A model generated the notes under the pieces. The model searched no databases and was not told the origin of the DNA. It was given only the letters and a program-made list of their open reading frames with translations. Shown one piece after another: positions 11,091 through 23,480 of a stretch of 64,000 nucleotides of DNA. Every line of letters begins with the position of its first letter. Positions within the stretch are counted from its first letter, which is position 1. Source of the DNA: Daedaleopsis sinensis (Eukaryota > Basidiomycota > Agaricomycetes > Polyporales > Polyporaceae); contig CM066306.1 of assembly GCA_033807695.1 (NCBI GenBank), positions 3,038,001-3,102,000 of the forward strand, given 5' to 3'. The translations under genes were made by a program, and so were the position numbers.

Positions 11091-12470
11091 TCAGCGCTCA
11101 GCATCCCGCTGCGTACTCTCTCCTGGAGCTCGCGCACCTGCCGCCAGGTACAATGACTGTGGTATTGTACCTCGGAGGGCGGCCATGGCCGCTTCTGCTG
11201 AAGCCGTTGACGCTCCCACTATGCTCGCGGCGGACGACATTGCTCGTGCGCGGGACGTATCGTCGGGCATGTTCTGTGTCCGAAGGAGCTGCTCCTGCTG
11301 CTGGATATTCAACGGAGGCGAGGTATTGCCCCCGTTGCTGTCGTCGTCGCCGTGCGAGGATGTGGGCGATCTGAACACCGCAGGGCCGCCGTTGACCAGC
11401 GGCGCGCCGTACATCTGCTGCGCAGCGGCGTGCCAGACGTCGACCACGTTGTCACTGACATTCAAGTTCCCGTGGAGGACGGCGGCGCCCTAGTATGGCA
11501 TTCAATGGCCGCCGGTGAAGGGCACGTGGATCTGTTGGGGCTCGTACAAGCCCGCAGCCATGGCCGAGTTCTTGAGAGAGACCGCAGATGGTCTCTAATG
11601 GTGTGGGGCCCAGTGTTGGCCCAGTGACGTGAGTGGAGGAGCAGGAAAGGATCGTCTGGAGTCGGCGCCCGGCGCCCGGCTGAGGCACGTTATGCGCGGT
11701 CGGGTTGACCTTGCCAGACTTCGTAAAGGCGACGGAGAAATGCTGCTGAGTGACCGAAAGGAGTCCGTGGGCGGCGTCATTGTGGGCGATGTAGTTCTCG
11801 TCGGGGTAGTTGTCACGCCTTCTGCACCCTCTTCGTCAACAGGACAGGCGTTGAGGACCTCGGCCGCCCAAGAGAATCACTTGGAAGGCCTCGCCGCGGA
11901 CAGGTTCGTCGACGCGGGGCGAAGCGGTCGCGCCATTCATTGGCTTCGCAGCGGGCGGCGTCGGACTCGAGCTTGAGGCGAGGGATCACCAGGGCGGCGA
12001 TGAGGCGGTGGTGGCGAGAGACATGGATGTGGGCGATGATGGAGTTTACGATGGAGGAATTTGAGGGGCGGCGGATGCGGTTAGGTTCGGGAGCAGAGCG
12101 GCAAGATCGAGGAAACGGCTGTTGAGATTCTCGCGACAGTGGCGTGGGCTGCCCTACGCGTTTCGGTGTTGGAACGCCTGCTGGGCTTGTGCTTGGCTGC
12201 ACCGGGTTGAGTGGGTTGGCGCTCTGTGCGGAAGCGGCCCCCTCGATGGGCGGGGGAGAGAGAGCGTCTCGTCGAGGGACGGACGGGGTTGTGAGGACCG
12301 TTTGAGCCGTCAGAAGAGAGGGAATTGCTGGCATAGGGTGAGTCGGGGATGAAGAACGGGATATCCATTGCTGTAGAAGAGCTTACAGACGTAGAGCGGC
12401 GAATGATGGGCGGTAATGACGGGATGTCGAGCGATCGTCTAGGGGTGCGAGTGGACGTCTTACAGCACAA
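11091..12470 (-). pseudogene. Possible multi-exon gene of unknown function, probably decayed
   Basis: Several minus-strand segments read like protein but lie in different frames: a Ser/Pro-rich start with MDIPFFIPDSPYASNSLSS near 12360, a helical stretch IIAHIHVSRHHRLIAALVIP near 12000 followed by RLKLESDAARCEANEWRDRF, a segment with DENYIAHNDAAHGLLSVTQQ near 11780, and a Gln/Ser-rich end with VVDVWHAAAQQMYGAPL near 11440. I could not join them with good splice sites. It may be a broken gene or one with introns I cannot place. No family is recognised. Confidence 0.3.
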
Positions 12471-15400
12471 GGGAGAGGACGTCGGAGAGACGAGGCGGGG
12501 GTGCGAAGGAGTTAAGCGGAATGGGACGTGGGTCGACCAGCACAGTCGATGGCGGAGGGGGTGCGGGTGGGGAGACTAGTCGCGAGCGAAAGCCTAAAGC
12601 AGACTAGGACAGCGGAGAGGGTGGGAGGAGGGTCGTTTGGAAGGCTAATAGTCTTGCCTGGTTGGGAGGAGGGCGGATGAGCGGGAGCCGGCCAGGCCCG
12701 CTGAGTTTCAAACGAGAGTCGTGCAACGACGAGAGGGTGATGCATGCAGAGTTCTCTCCCTGTGTCCGCCATGCTCCTCGTGTGTCCTGCCGTGGCCGCA
12801 CCTCGTCTCCACCGTGTCGGGAATTCGTAGAAATGAAGCGACTCGCGAATCCGTTAGGTGTGTGAATTGGTTTCTCCCGACAAGCACCATGCGACATTGT
12901 CTGCGGCGTGAACCCTAAGGCAACCCGGCGCCGCCCACGGTTAGTCGCCTGCCACCCTGGAAGTCCCGTAGATCCAACGCTGAGCATAATGGCATACTTC
13001 GAGGTACCCAGCGACGGCGTAAGTGCCAGGGGCTTCCGATACGCTGTCGCCCACGGCTTCCGGTTGGACTCGCTCAACCGGGTCGACTGGTTGAATCCAC
13101 GATCTTCGCCTTTCGTCGCGCAAAGTGGCCCATCTCGACACGGTGCAGGGGCGTCTGTCATGCCCTCTGTCGAGCGCGGAAAATGGCGGACAGCGTGTAC
13201 CGGTCAGAAGAGTGGGCGGAGCCCTGCAAGGTTCACGACGACTCTCGTGAATAGCATGGCCACCATGAACATCCGAGTCGCACTCACCGTTCTAGGGTTC
13301 CACACGCAGACAATGATTGGACAGAGGTGGCGGACATGTTAGAGATAGGGGGAGGAGGTGCAGCGCTGCGTGGCGTGGTGTAGGAGCTATCTCGATTCAC
13401 GTGCGTGGAGATGGAGAGTCGGGCGAAGAGAGCTCGGACTCGCGGTGGATCGGGGGCTCTGAGCGAGTCATGTCAGCGGACTGAACAGAGATCATACAAC
13501 ACGGCAGCCGAGTGCAGCCTGAACGCACTCCAGGGAGCCGTGCAGTGCTCGCTCAATTGACCGCAGCAGCATGAGTATCCTGAGAGCACGTCGTCAGTGA
13601 GGGCGTGCTTTATGTGTCGGAGAGACACTTGGCGGTCAGAGAAAACCAAGGGACGGTCGTCCAGAGCGGTCGCGCGCACGCGCAGGTGATGATGCGACCG
13701 AAATAGAGCGGGCGGAGCTTGAGGGAGTGCGAAGCGGGATACGGTGTTGGGTCCGACTGTCGACGAGAGGCGCCACCACTCTGCACTTGTAGCCTCAGGT
13801 CCGATTCTCCAACGGAACGGGAGGCATGGAAGGAGGTCATTGACGTAGCGTATGAAGCCCGGGAAGGGCGAATGGAGGTTGTTTGCTCTAGTAATGGACA
13901 TCGATGTTAGGTCAATATGCCGAGTGGGGGTCGGACGATACAGGGTAGGCAACCCTAAGCTTGTTTTTGAGAGGGTGCACGCGGATGGCCGTACCGCGCA
14001 TTGGGAGTTTGGTCGATATTGTCGAAGATCACAGAGGTCTTCGTGTGAACGGAGAAGATAGATCTAATGCGGCGCTGTCAACTTCACTGGCATGGGGATC
14101 GGGCGTCGGATGAAAAGACTTACAGATGTCGGCTGTTTGGAATCACAGGCCGTAGCCCGGGTAAGTATAGGGGCTCCTGTTTGAATTCGGATTCGGTGGT
14201 ACCCGCTCGGAGTGCCCGTGCTGGTAGTACGTGCGGCGAGGCGGAGCGAACAGTGCTTGGACTTGTGGTGGGTAGAGTCTGAGAGCCGGTTAAATCAGCG
14301 AACAGGAAAGAGGTATGACTCAACGAGTTAATGAAGAGTTAGAAGCTGCGATATAAAGAGACACTCGAGTCAGCCGTAGCAACTGTCTCCTGCGAGCTTT
14401 CGTGAGTGAAGGCAACCGTCCAATAACTTGAACATGTCGAGGAGAGACTTACTGCCGGTCAGAGCTGCCCTAAGTAACCCTCGTTCGAAGCGGGCGGCCG
14501 CGCCCAAGTTGATACGGGCCTACAATGTGCGACCGATGAAGCTTGATACTTCAAGAGTGGGAGCGCCCTGGTGGAATGCACATTGGGTTGCGAGAGTCGG
14601 TGGTCGAGAGGCGCAACTTTAACCGCCGTGGCGGGCAGCACAGCGTTCGCGGATAGATTGAGTTTGCCAAATCAGGAGGCCATCGTGGCGTGGGAACCCG
14701 AAGTGTTGGCGCTTAGTGTGACTTCGCCTAGGCTGCAATCCTAGTCCCGCTCTGCCCTAACCCGCTCCTAATCTCTCCGTTCTGCAACTCTCCGCTCGCT
14801 GCTGCAACCCGTTGGATCGCACGCCGGGAATTCATGTTACCTCTCACCCGCGGACGTCTCAGCCTTCTCGCCGGCATATATACATTACTGGTTTGAACCC
14901 ATCCCCGTAAGTCGTCCCCGCCCGCGTGCAGGTCAACCCATGGCTAATGGCTCTAACCCTCCGCACAAGAGATTTTGTCCGCTTGCGAGCCCTCGTCTTC
15001 CCCTGCGCCCCCGCTCTTCGCGCAATTACCAGGATCCGGTTCAAGGTCGGCCTCACCGTCAAGAACGCTCACCGCCCAACCCAACCGCGCCCGCCCATCC
15101 TTCGCTCCCTCCCCACACTCTCTCCCTCCCCACACTCTCTCCCTCCCCACACTCTCTCCTCGCCCGCAAGCGTTATGTCGGCGCCTCTGCCGTCTACGTT
15201 CACTAAGTCTGTCTCATCCGTGGGCCGTCGATTCCTGTCAACTGCGCTGCTCTCATCAACCAGGCAACTCGTCTCCTCACACATATTCTCGCTTGCTGGC
15301 ATCCTCGACTACCGCGCTTGGTGCCGCAGGCGGCCTCGACTTCCACTTCCCAGACGTCACCCGAAGCAGCGCGTGCTCCGCCGCGCCACACGGCCCTTCT

Positions 15401-16450
15401 ACCCCAACCCTCCGCAATATCTCCTGCACCAGGCGCATAAGCTCGCATGCGAGCCATGGCCGTATGGCCAGTCGACTAGCGGGTGGGCGTCGAGGATGAT
15501 CTTACAGGGGTTTTGGAGTGAGCACGAGGAGAGGGGGAGGCAGAAAAACAACACGTTCAGCAGACCGAGGTCTATACGCGTACCAGCCAGGTGAGTACCG
15601 TGCTCCCTCGAACTTTCACCTTTAAATTTGTCCGATTCGTGCACTGCGAGTTTGCGGACGCGCTCGCATCTCGCGGGTATCATCGGCTTCCAAACGTTTG
15701 GGATCCCCACGGTCGAGGACGGCGCGGGAACAGGGGACGTACAACGGCTCCCACTCCGTTACACCCATGGTTGATTCTGTGCGCCACCTTGCGTGTGTGC
15801 AAAATTTCTGCTAGCGCACCCACATGCCCCACGCGAACCCACGTGCCTTTGTGCACGTCGGACAAAAACTACACGCAGGTCGTTTCGAGATCTCTTACAT
15901 TGCAGTGACTCTGTTGGGCGGTGTCCCCTCCAAGCGCACTGCACCTGCATGGGGAGCAGGGCGCAGCTTGTCGTGTGTCACCTGCTCCGATATACCGCCC
16001 ATCTAACCCCGTCGCGCTCGCGATTCGCGTGTGACGTGGCTCCCTTCCGTTACAATATTCTGCTACCCCGCATATTAGGGTCAGGACATAACGGCTCACG
16101 CTCGGTTTCGTCCGGCGTGGTTGTCATTCTGCCCTAGCCCTACCTTGCGTGTTGGCACCGATTCTGCTAGACCGCCTGCCCACGCTGTTCGTCGGGTTGC
16201 CAGCTCGTCCATTCGTGACACAGCATGAGTTGGGCTCCCGAATGCAGCCCCCGATGCACTTGCAGCACGTTCGCGGTTTGTGCGCTGTCATCTAACTCAC
16301 TGCTGTGGGCGAGCGCAGCATCAACTTATTGTTAGACTGTTGCGCCTCCACTGCGCCTGCCCGTCTGCGCGATTAAAATGTCCATCGTCCGTCACGCCTC
16401 TCCGCACAGCCCTTCTTGACCCTCCTCCTCGTCGCCCATTTGGACCCTAC
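12471..16450. other. Stretch without a supported gene; short tandem repeat inside
   Basis: Nothing here forms a convincing exon chain. A GC-rich plus-strand frame from about 14926 to 15594 is mostly low complexity. Telomere-like CCCTAA words recur (about 12910, 13951, 14755), without forming an array. Confidence 0.4.
15111..15161. repeat. Three 17-bp tandem units
   Basis: Unit CCCCACACTCTCTCCCT is repeated at 15111, 15128 and 15145, the last unit partial. It is a small pyrimidine-rich tandem repeat. Confidence 0.85.
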
Positions 16451-16469
16451 TGACCCATTCCGCTCTTGC

Positions 16470-17520
16470 AGAAGGTCTCCGAAGCCGCCGTGGACGTTCT
16501 CGGGGCCGCGAACTACGTCGCACATGATATGCTGGAGATCGGCGTGGATGTGGTCTAGTTGACGGCGTCGGGCTCGAGCAGACTGCTCGAACATTGTTGA
16601 ATATCGCAGCAGCTGGGGTCGATGTGAGCGCTTCTGTGAGACATCGTCAGGCCGCTAACAACTATATCAGAAGATCGACTGGCATGCCTCCGGCTCACGG
16701 AGCAATGCGCGACGGATCTCATGTCCATCCGCGAGGAGATTGTGGAGGCTGGAGGTGACGTGGGGGTGCAGCTGCAATCACCGCTCATTCGATTGCTCGA
16801 GTATGTTCTCTCACCCGCGTCTCCATTCGCGTGCTGACCCTTCACAGATCGTACCGCGAGGTCGACCGGCCCCTCGTCAAGCAGGCCCACCGGCAGTTCA
16901 TCAAGCGGTACTTGCAGCGGGACGAGATCCAGAGAGCTCTGCCAGGTTACCGCAACAGTCTGAATGACGTACACGGTACTATGCATGTTCACTGTGCGTC
17001 GTTCCGTAGTCACCCGGAACGTGTACTGACATGCGCACACGCACACCTCCATCAAGCAGGTGGTCGCAGCAGAAAGGCAGCGGCGGGTAAACACGGACGC
17101 CATCCTCGTCTCGATCGACCAACAGCCCGCGAACGCCGCGGCCACCGTCTGGGCTGCCGCACACCGCCGAGCCGACGCCGATGGAGGGTCACGTCCGCGC
17201 GGCTACAGGCAGTGACGGCGGAGCAGAACGACCGGGGCGTGGTGCATGACGTAGATCTCCGACACCTGATGCGGACAGCGCTGCAGGCGGGCGTTGAGAT
17301 TATTGTCGGGCGGGGGGAGGTGCCCGAGGCGATCAATCCCTCCAGCGTGCACTCGAGAACGAGGTCGCGAGCTGGAACGGGTCGCGGCGGAGCAGGATGG
17401 CACGCTATGGCCACGGAGGCCACACCAACATCGGCCGACGTCACTTGTGGATTGGACTCGGAGATGGGCACCGTGGTCGCCAGACTTCCAGTCGCGCGAG
17501 ACCATGCAGGTGCGTTCGCT
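16470..17520 (+). pseudogene. Remnant of a protein with an MLKL-like N-terminal helical domain
   Basis: The exons read like the four-helix N-terminal domain (MLKL_NTD / HeLo-like) found in many Agaricomycete proteins, often ahead of a TKL kinase. A first exon after a good acceptor at about 16470 gives KVSEAAVDVLGAANYVAHD. The next, about 16671-16800, gives LACLRLTEQCATDLMSIREE. It splices in phase over the 47-nt intron 16801-16847 to SYREVDRPLVKQAHRQFIKR. Later segments give QRRVNTDAILVSIDQQ (about 17080) and LRHLMRTALQAG (about 17265), then GEVPEAI. Near 17334 the frame breaks: LQRALENEVAS, which should follow, is in the next frame. No kinase catalytic motif follows, so the gene is truncated or broken. 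In relatives this domain is linked to signalling and cell-death proteins; here no function can be claimed. Confidence 0.6.
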
Positions 17521-18733
17521 TAGCTCAAACGTTTCGAAACGAGAAGTGACTGACGAGGTGATTTGCATAGCCGGCGCGGGTGCGATGTCTAAGATGCTCA
17601 GCGGGGGACGTGCTCCACGGTGGACGTGATTTTCCAAACCTTTCGAAGGTGGATGAGATAGACGGAACCTTCGGCGGTCGAGAGTGTGGCATCGCACGCC
17701 GTCTGCGAACGCGAAGTAACTCCCGGACTCGGATGTTAGTTGAACGAGCACTCACGCTGTTCGTCATGGTACAGGTTGTTTGCGCCGTCCGAGTCGGCAG
17801 ATGTTCACCACCTGCGGGCTGCGGTGGACGCCATCCGGGCGGTGACGTGGCGCAAAACGGACATGATCGACAGGCGAGGGGCGGGTCTCGGCTTTTGAGT
17901 TCTTAATGACGAGGTGAGTAGTCTCTACTCACAAACGGCGCCTGGATCCCTCTGTGCCGACTGCTGCGTGGACAGGCTGTGTATCGAGCGCGAAGGACGA
18001 GTGTGAGCCGGGAGCGAAGCGCGGACGTGCGGCGGTCACGTCTAGCTCACCGCTCGAGGTGAAAGCGGGCGGGAGCTATTTCGGGTGGGGGTGCGATGAG
18101 GAGTGGCTGCTTGTCGGACAAGGGAGTTGCGTACCTCAAGCGCTGTTCGTACTAGTTGTATTGCGTCATACTTGGAGCAGGAGAGCCACGAGCAGGAGTC
18201 AGTACTTAGTGCCCTTTGTATCCCCCCATGATTCTGCACTTCATAACCCAACGATATCAACGGCCTACGAACGTACATTAGCCAGCGCGCAACGAAATAC
18301 ATTCAACTACGCTATGTACACGCCCGTCGAACGCTTGTCCTGCCTACGGTTGACTTTGAGGTCCTCCTCGAGCGTGAGGTTGAACGAGAGCGTTCCGAGG
18401 AGATGATGGCCTACACGTCGTCAAAGTACGATATCCAGTGCTGGCGCTGTGCGTGCAACAGAACATCCCCTACACGACTTATCAGCCTCGGGTGGGCTCG
18501 GTGAAGACGTACACAGATCGGGCTGCCACAGACATCTGAGAGGAAATTTGTGGCGCAGTGATTAGCTTTCGGTGCGCGTTGCACTGTGTCTCACATGCAC
18601 CGATACTACTCTAGTACGTCCGCGACTCGCAATATATATCATCGTGCGTGCGACAAGACATAACAAAAGCGAAAGCCCAACTCACAGCACTCAACTCATG
18701 GCGCTCAAGTCACTACACGTCGCCTTCAAGTAA
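17521..18733. other. Coding-like debris, no gene called
   Basis: A short exon-like segment after a good acceptor at about 17776 reads FAPSESADVHHLRAAVDAIR before a stop, and another near 18345 reads VDFEVLLEREVERERSEEMM. They may belong to the remnant just upstream or to another broken gene. I see nothing else. Confidence 0.3.
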
Positions 18734-19564
18734 TCAGTCGATGAAAAGGTTCCCCTATGGGAAGATTGGTCATATTGATTGTCGTATTGCGATGCAACAT
18801 ACCGGTAGAAATTCCCTGGCGCGCTTGAGGATCTGACCCAGTCGATTGATCTCTGCGGTCCGAGAATCATGGCATACAGCAACAACAATCGCGAAGAAGT
18901 CGTCCCAGTCTTCGGCGACGGTGCGACCGCGGCGAGCATCACCTGAATCTCCGAAGTAGCGCATGATGCCTATGATGATATCGATGAAGCGGCGGTGGCG
19001 CGCGCAGAGCTCGTGATATATGTAGGAGAAATGTTCTCTGTCCCATAGGCTAGCCACTCTGCGCTCGATTGGGAGATTAACCTACGTGTATGTGTTAGGA
19101 ATACTGACCACAATGGGCCGAAATTGTTACGCACCATTCTGCCTTTTTCTTGTGCAGTGCTGATCCTCCGTTCGGGGTCGAGGTCCAGCCAAATCCAGAT
19201 GTTCTGAACATCCGCCGTCACGCGAGCGTCGGCGGGTTCCAAATCGATGACTGCAAAACCTCTTGCGACGTTGGTCGCTGATATCATATCAGTTGGGATG
19301 GCTCGCGATCTCGATAGTGGACGACTTACCTGCGCTGGGGAACCATGTTGTGACCCAAGGGCCCCTATACTCTGGGGCCACCCATCTCCAGGTCGTGACG
19401 GGGGTATCTCCATTACCGGAGTCCGATGTTTCAATGAGCTGCGGCGACGAGGGGTGCTCTGAAGCTGCGGTGGTGGTGTTGACTTGGGCTGCGTGATGGG
19501 AGTGAGCGGTTGAAAGAGTGGAACTCAAGGCTGAACCATCGCGAAGCCCGAGCGTAACGAGCAT
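18734..19564 (-). CDS. Four-exon gene, hypothetical protein of about 225 aa
   Basis: Exons 19330-19564, 19135-19277, 18803-19081 and 18734-18754 join over introns of 52, 53 and 48 nt, all GT..AG with GTAAGT, GTGCGT and GTATGT donors, and the reading frame stays open through every junction to a TGA. That phase agreement is strong evidence for a real gene. The N-terminal third is Ser/Thr-rich, possibly disordered. The rest is globular, with WIWLDLDPERRISTAQEKGR and then HFSYIYHELCARHRRFIDII. I know no family for it. There is no signal peptide or membrane segment. Extra upstream exons are possible because the minus strand stays coding-like to about 19780. Confidence 0.65.
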
Positions 19565-19779
19565 GACCTACAAGATGACTCTTCTTCGCTGAAGACCTCA
19601 GGAAGTCCAGAGGGTGAGGTACTGTGAGACTCAGGGCTGTTCATGGCTGTTGAAGGGACGGGATGACGGAGCGAAGCTGGGAGAGCGTGAGAACGCGGGA
19701 AGAACGGGTGGGCGAATTGAAAATCGACGCGTGAACCTAATATGCCGTCGGTGACCGGTGCAACAGTCGTCGCCACCAC

Positions 19780-22140
19780 GGTCTTCTGCCATAAAGGTAT
19801 AAGTATGGTACGTATATTGTTACAACGATTTATACACGAGATATTTTAAAGAATGCCTTAGCCTTCATCGTTTCAACTCCTACACGCTGTTACCGTACGC
19901 GGAATGAGAGATTACTACAGGTGAATTTGAGATGTACGGAACACTCGGTGCTGAATGTGAAGCTGTTTTCGGGGGAAATGGGGACGAGAAGCGCCGTAAC
20001 ATCTGTCGAACATTGTACGAGGCGGCCCGCGGTAGGTTCTCAGTGAGCAGCTTACAAGCTGAAGGTTGGGTCAACCTTCTCAGCTTGTAAGCTGCTTACA
20101 AGTGAGCTAAAGGTGATATATAAGTATACTTATGTCATGTGCGTCTCCACCGTCGGTACTCCCCTCCGATACGCATCAGTAGGCATCAGTACCGTTGCGG
20201 GCTGCGCACCGACGCTGATGGGGCCCGAATGCGCGCGCGCACCAGTATTCCGCTCACTTGTGTGTGTGCGAGGGGAGGGATGAGTCCTAGTTCGTAGTAG
20301 TGGCAGCGGGCAGGAGGGAGGGGAGGGGGAGAGGCAGGGCATGCGGAAGCGTCGAGCTGGACGAAGCATAACGTGAGCAGGCGGAACGGCGGTAATGATA
20401 CAAAGAGCTGGAGGACGTGGATGGTCTAGCGGTAGGATAGGAAGATGCGATGAGACAGCTGGGCCGATGATGAGCGTACTGAACAGATATGGACATGGGG
20501 ATATGGGGGTGTGGGAATGGGACACGAGATGAAGATGGACTCGGAGGTAGAGTGCGGGGCAAGGCTGGGATAGGCTGAGATATGACTAGTACTGTGAGAT
20601 GGGGGCGGAACTGGGAGATGGGATACGGTCTGGAACGAAGATTGAATATATATGAGTCGCGATGTCCGACGTCTCTTTGAGCGATCGGTAATCAAAACAA
20701 GGTCCGTTGCACGCATGGCAGAGTCGGGACTCGTGCCCGCCGCCGTCATCTCATGCGCATATCATTGGCTGTGGCGGTGAGCGTGCGCGGTGCGTGCTGA
20801 CCTCGCGGCCTGGGGTCCACCGCGCTTTGCGACGGCCGACGAGTGCACACCTCGAGTGGCCGCTCGTCCTCGTCCTCCCTCTCGTCGTCACCATTCTGAT
20901 ATGCCCCCCCCCTGCGCCGTAGAGGAGCGTCTCCTCGTCGATCTCATCCATGCGGTCGCTTGAGTAGATCAACGTCATGTCCTTGGAGGGCCGTGTGGCC
21001 GCAAAGTTGGGCGCGGTCCAGGATGCGGCACGCATGGCCTTCGTCAGCTTGCCGCTCATGCTGCTTTGGCGCGAGGTGATGTGGCAGCTGAGGGCCTCAC
21101 CGCTGTTGCAGGGCGATCGCAGACATCTTGCGCGAGACGCCGAGTGCGAGCGAGATGCTCGTCTCGTTCATTGGGAAGTTGTGAGATGACGGATACGAGG
21201 ATTGTCAATGGCTCCCGCTGAACTTAAGACTCGAGACCCACCGCATTGCGACGCTGCGCGGACGCTCACTGTCGGGCGATCCAAATGGTTTCCAAACCGG
21301 GGCAGCCAGTGGAAGCGGACGGAGCCTCAGTCACGGAGGACATGGCTGAATCGGTCTCATCGTGTGTGGGCTCTAGTTGTATATATTTTGTCAGCCGTGT
21401 CTCGCGCAGCCATTCCTGCGGGTTCTCTAGGTCCTTGACGATCCAGGGATCCAGGGATGCTGCTTAACGTATACTTTCGATTCGGATAGATCGACTACTA
21501 GCAGTTCTTCTGTGACTGAAGGCACTGTGCTCTGGAATGGATATTAGGACAAGCACAATTTGTTACGCTCTTGCGAAACCAACCTGTAGCCCAGCGAGCA
21601 GCGTGTTTGTACCATTGCGACAGCGGAGGGTGCCAAAGCGACTCCCAGGTCTCGCGCCTGTAGGTATTGGTTATGCGCTCAAAGAATCTAGTGATGCATG
21701 GATGGGTAAGCATTATACATGCGTGACGGTCGGGCTCGGGCTCGACGGACGGATGTACCATGGAGCAATGTAGAACTTACCAGAGTCATAATACGTACGT
21801 CGTAATACGTCTGCGTTGACGGGATCCAAAGTGTCATCCGTCCAGGGTTCCTGGGGTTCTGGGGGCCCCATTTCCTAAACAGCTCGTAGGAACGCTAATA
21901 TTCAATGGCCGTTGTGTAACGCGTCTTGTAGGCTGTTTGCACTGCATTCGCACCGTCCTGACGATAGGTATCTAAGAGCACATACCTGTGGACGAAGTCG
22001 CTAATCTCAGCTTGCAAAACTGGGCTAAGGACGAAGAGGGCAGTACGGGGGTCTGACCCACTGTCTCCGAGTGGAGGCGAGTCGCGTATCCAGGCTTCGA
22101 TCGTCTTATTCTGGTAAGACAGATATCCATGCGCAAGTGG
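19780..22140. other. Stretch with one weak coding segment
   Basis: Apart from the inverted repeat, only the minus-strand frame 20751-21059 looks somewhat protein-like (PSKDMTLIYSSDRMDEIDEE). It is not joined to neighbours by convincing introns and belongs to no family I know. The rest shows no gene. Confidence 0.3.
20048..20094. repeat. Near-perfect inverted repeat with a 3-nt loop
   Basis: The left arm CAGCTTACAAGCTGAAGGTTG (20048-20068), loop GGT, and right arm 20072-20094 pair throughout except for a 2-nt bulge (CT at 20079-20080). Each arm contains a half that is itself nearly palindromic, and part of the motif recurs at 20091-20107. It could form a hairpin in RNA or a cruciform in DNA. 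Confidence 0.85.
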
Positions 22141-22143
22141 AAG

Positions 22144-23480
22144 TTAGGATTCACCTAACATTCGTCTGCTCGCCATGAGAACAGCGATCAACTTGATCTT
22201 CAGTTCGTTGGTGTTGGCGACCTCCTGGCGAGTCATATAGATGCAGTACCCAGTGCCGACACATCCGGAATCCTTTTCCGGGTCGGTCTTGTGCAAATCT
22301 ACAAGAAACTTAAAACGAGACAATCGTACGTGCGTGCGGTCTGTAGCATGGCAGCGCATCCTGCACATCTCAGAAGGAGATATGCAGGAGATGTGCCTGC
22401 CAGTGCAGGGACTGTGTTTGTACACGTACCTGTTGGCGCGTCGTGTTTGGCCAGTGTCCAGATGGTACGGTCCTGGGATCTGAGTTCTCCAGGAAATTGT
22501 GAATACGCGCAGTGTAGTACGCGATTTAAGCATACGCGAGAGTGCACGGAGTGGAAAAAAAGTGGACCCGCGTTGAGGACACGTTGGTGGGTCGGATGCG
22601 TGCGGTACGCAAGCTTGGGGATGTCGCGGATGGTACCCTGTTTGCGTCCTTTCTGTGCGGGCAAGCAGGTAAGTAGTCTTAGCGCTGCATCACCATCAGC
22701 CTCGGCACTCACCGGCAACTCGACGACTTTTGTCAGTCGAATGCATTTCGAAACGGCCCTTAAGAATTGAGCAGCCCTAGAGGATGCAATAATGATCACC
22801 CCAGCGATTCGGACGTCCAGACCTTCCCAAATAATTTGACGGTCGAGATCGAATGATTGTGCGCTTGAATCTCTATCGTGGACCCCTACCACGACGCGCG
22901 CGTCTCTGCTCCGTATCCGCGATGACGAGGCAAGAATAAGCGCGCAAACAACAGGGGTTGCAACGACAATACACTCACAACAAACTGATGGGCCCACATG
23001 AGAAGTGGTGGCCACGTCGTGATTTCCAGCAGCACATATCGCATAGACTACGTCGGCGACACTATATCCGTGCATGCGAACGAAGTCGGCAGCACTGCGA
23101 GGACGGACCCCACCGAGTCCATGTTTCTGCCCCACCGAGCGCAGCTGTCAGAGACAGTGCAAAGCGTTTGTGCGGTGTGCCTGAGGCCACCCCTTCAGGA
23201 GAAATCGGCGATCATCTACTGCACGGATCAATCGTCAACGGCGGAGTCCTATAATGCGCGGTTGCAACTTGGACATACCGACGGCGCTCACCAGCTGGAA
23301 GCTGGAGCAGGTCGAGACGGGCTTGTAGAGCTTGCCTGCGAGCTTGAGGCCCCTCTCAGACATCCGTGGTCTGCAGGGGATGCTAGATCCGCTCACTGTG
23401 CACCCTGCTATCATGCTACGTGATCCGTAGGAGTTTGGGAGGTCCGAGCGGCAGAGTTGGGTGCGCTTTTCGCGGGACAC
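22144..23480 (-). pseudogene. Coding-like minus-strand segments of an unrecognised gene
   Basis: Segments that read like protein include HKTDPEKDSGCVGTGYCIYM with the following RQEVANTNELKIKLIAVLMA (22150-22300), FPGELRSQDRTIWTLAKH (about 22440-22500), FDLDRQIIWEGLDVRIAGVI (about 22790-22850) and MSERGLKLAGKLYKPVSTCS (about 23310-23370). They lie in different frames; some joins have plausible introns, others do not. It may be a multi-exon gene of unknown function, intact or broken. Confidence 0.3.

Noticed and set aside
8461..16000. Many long open frames on both strands
   Set aside because: They overlap each other in several frames in GC-rich sequence, start mostly at non-ATG codons and lack motifs or splice chains; they look like chance frames.
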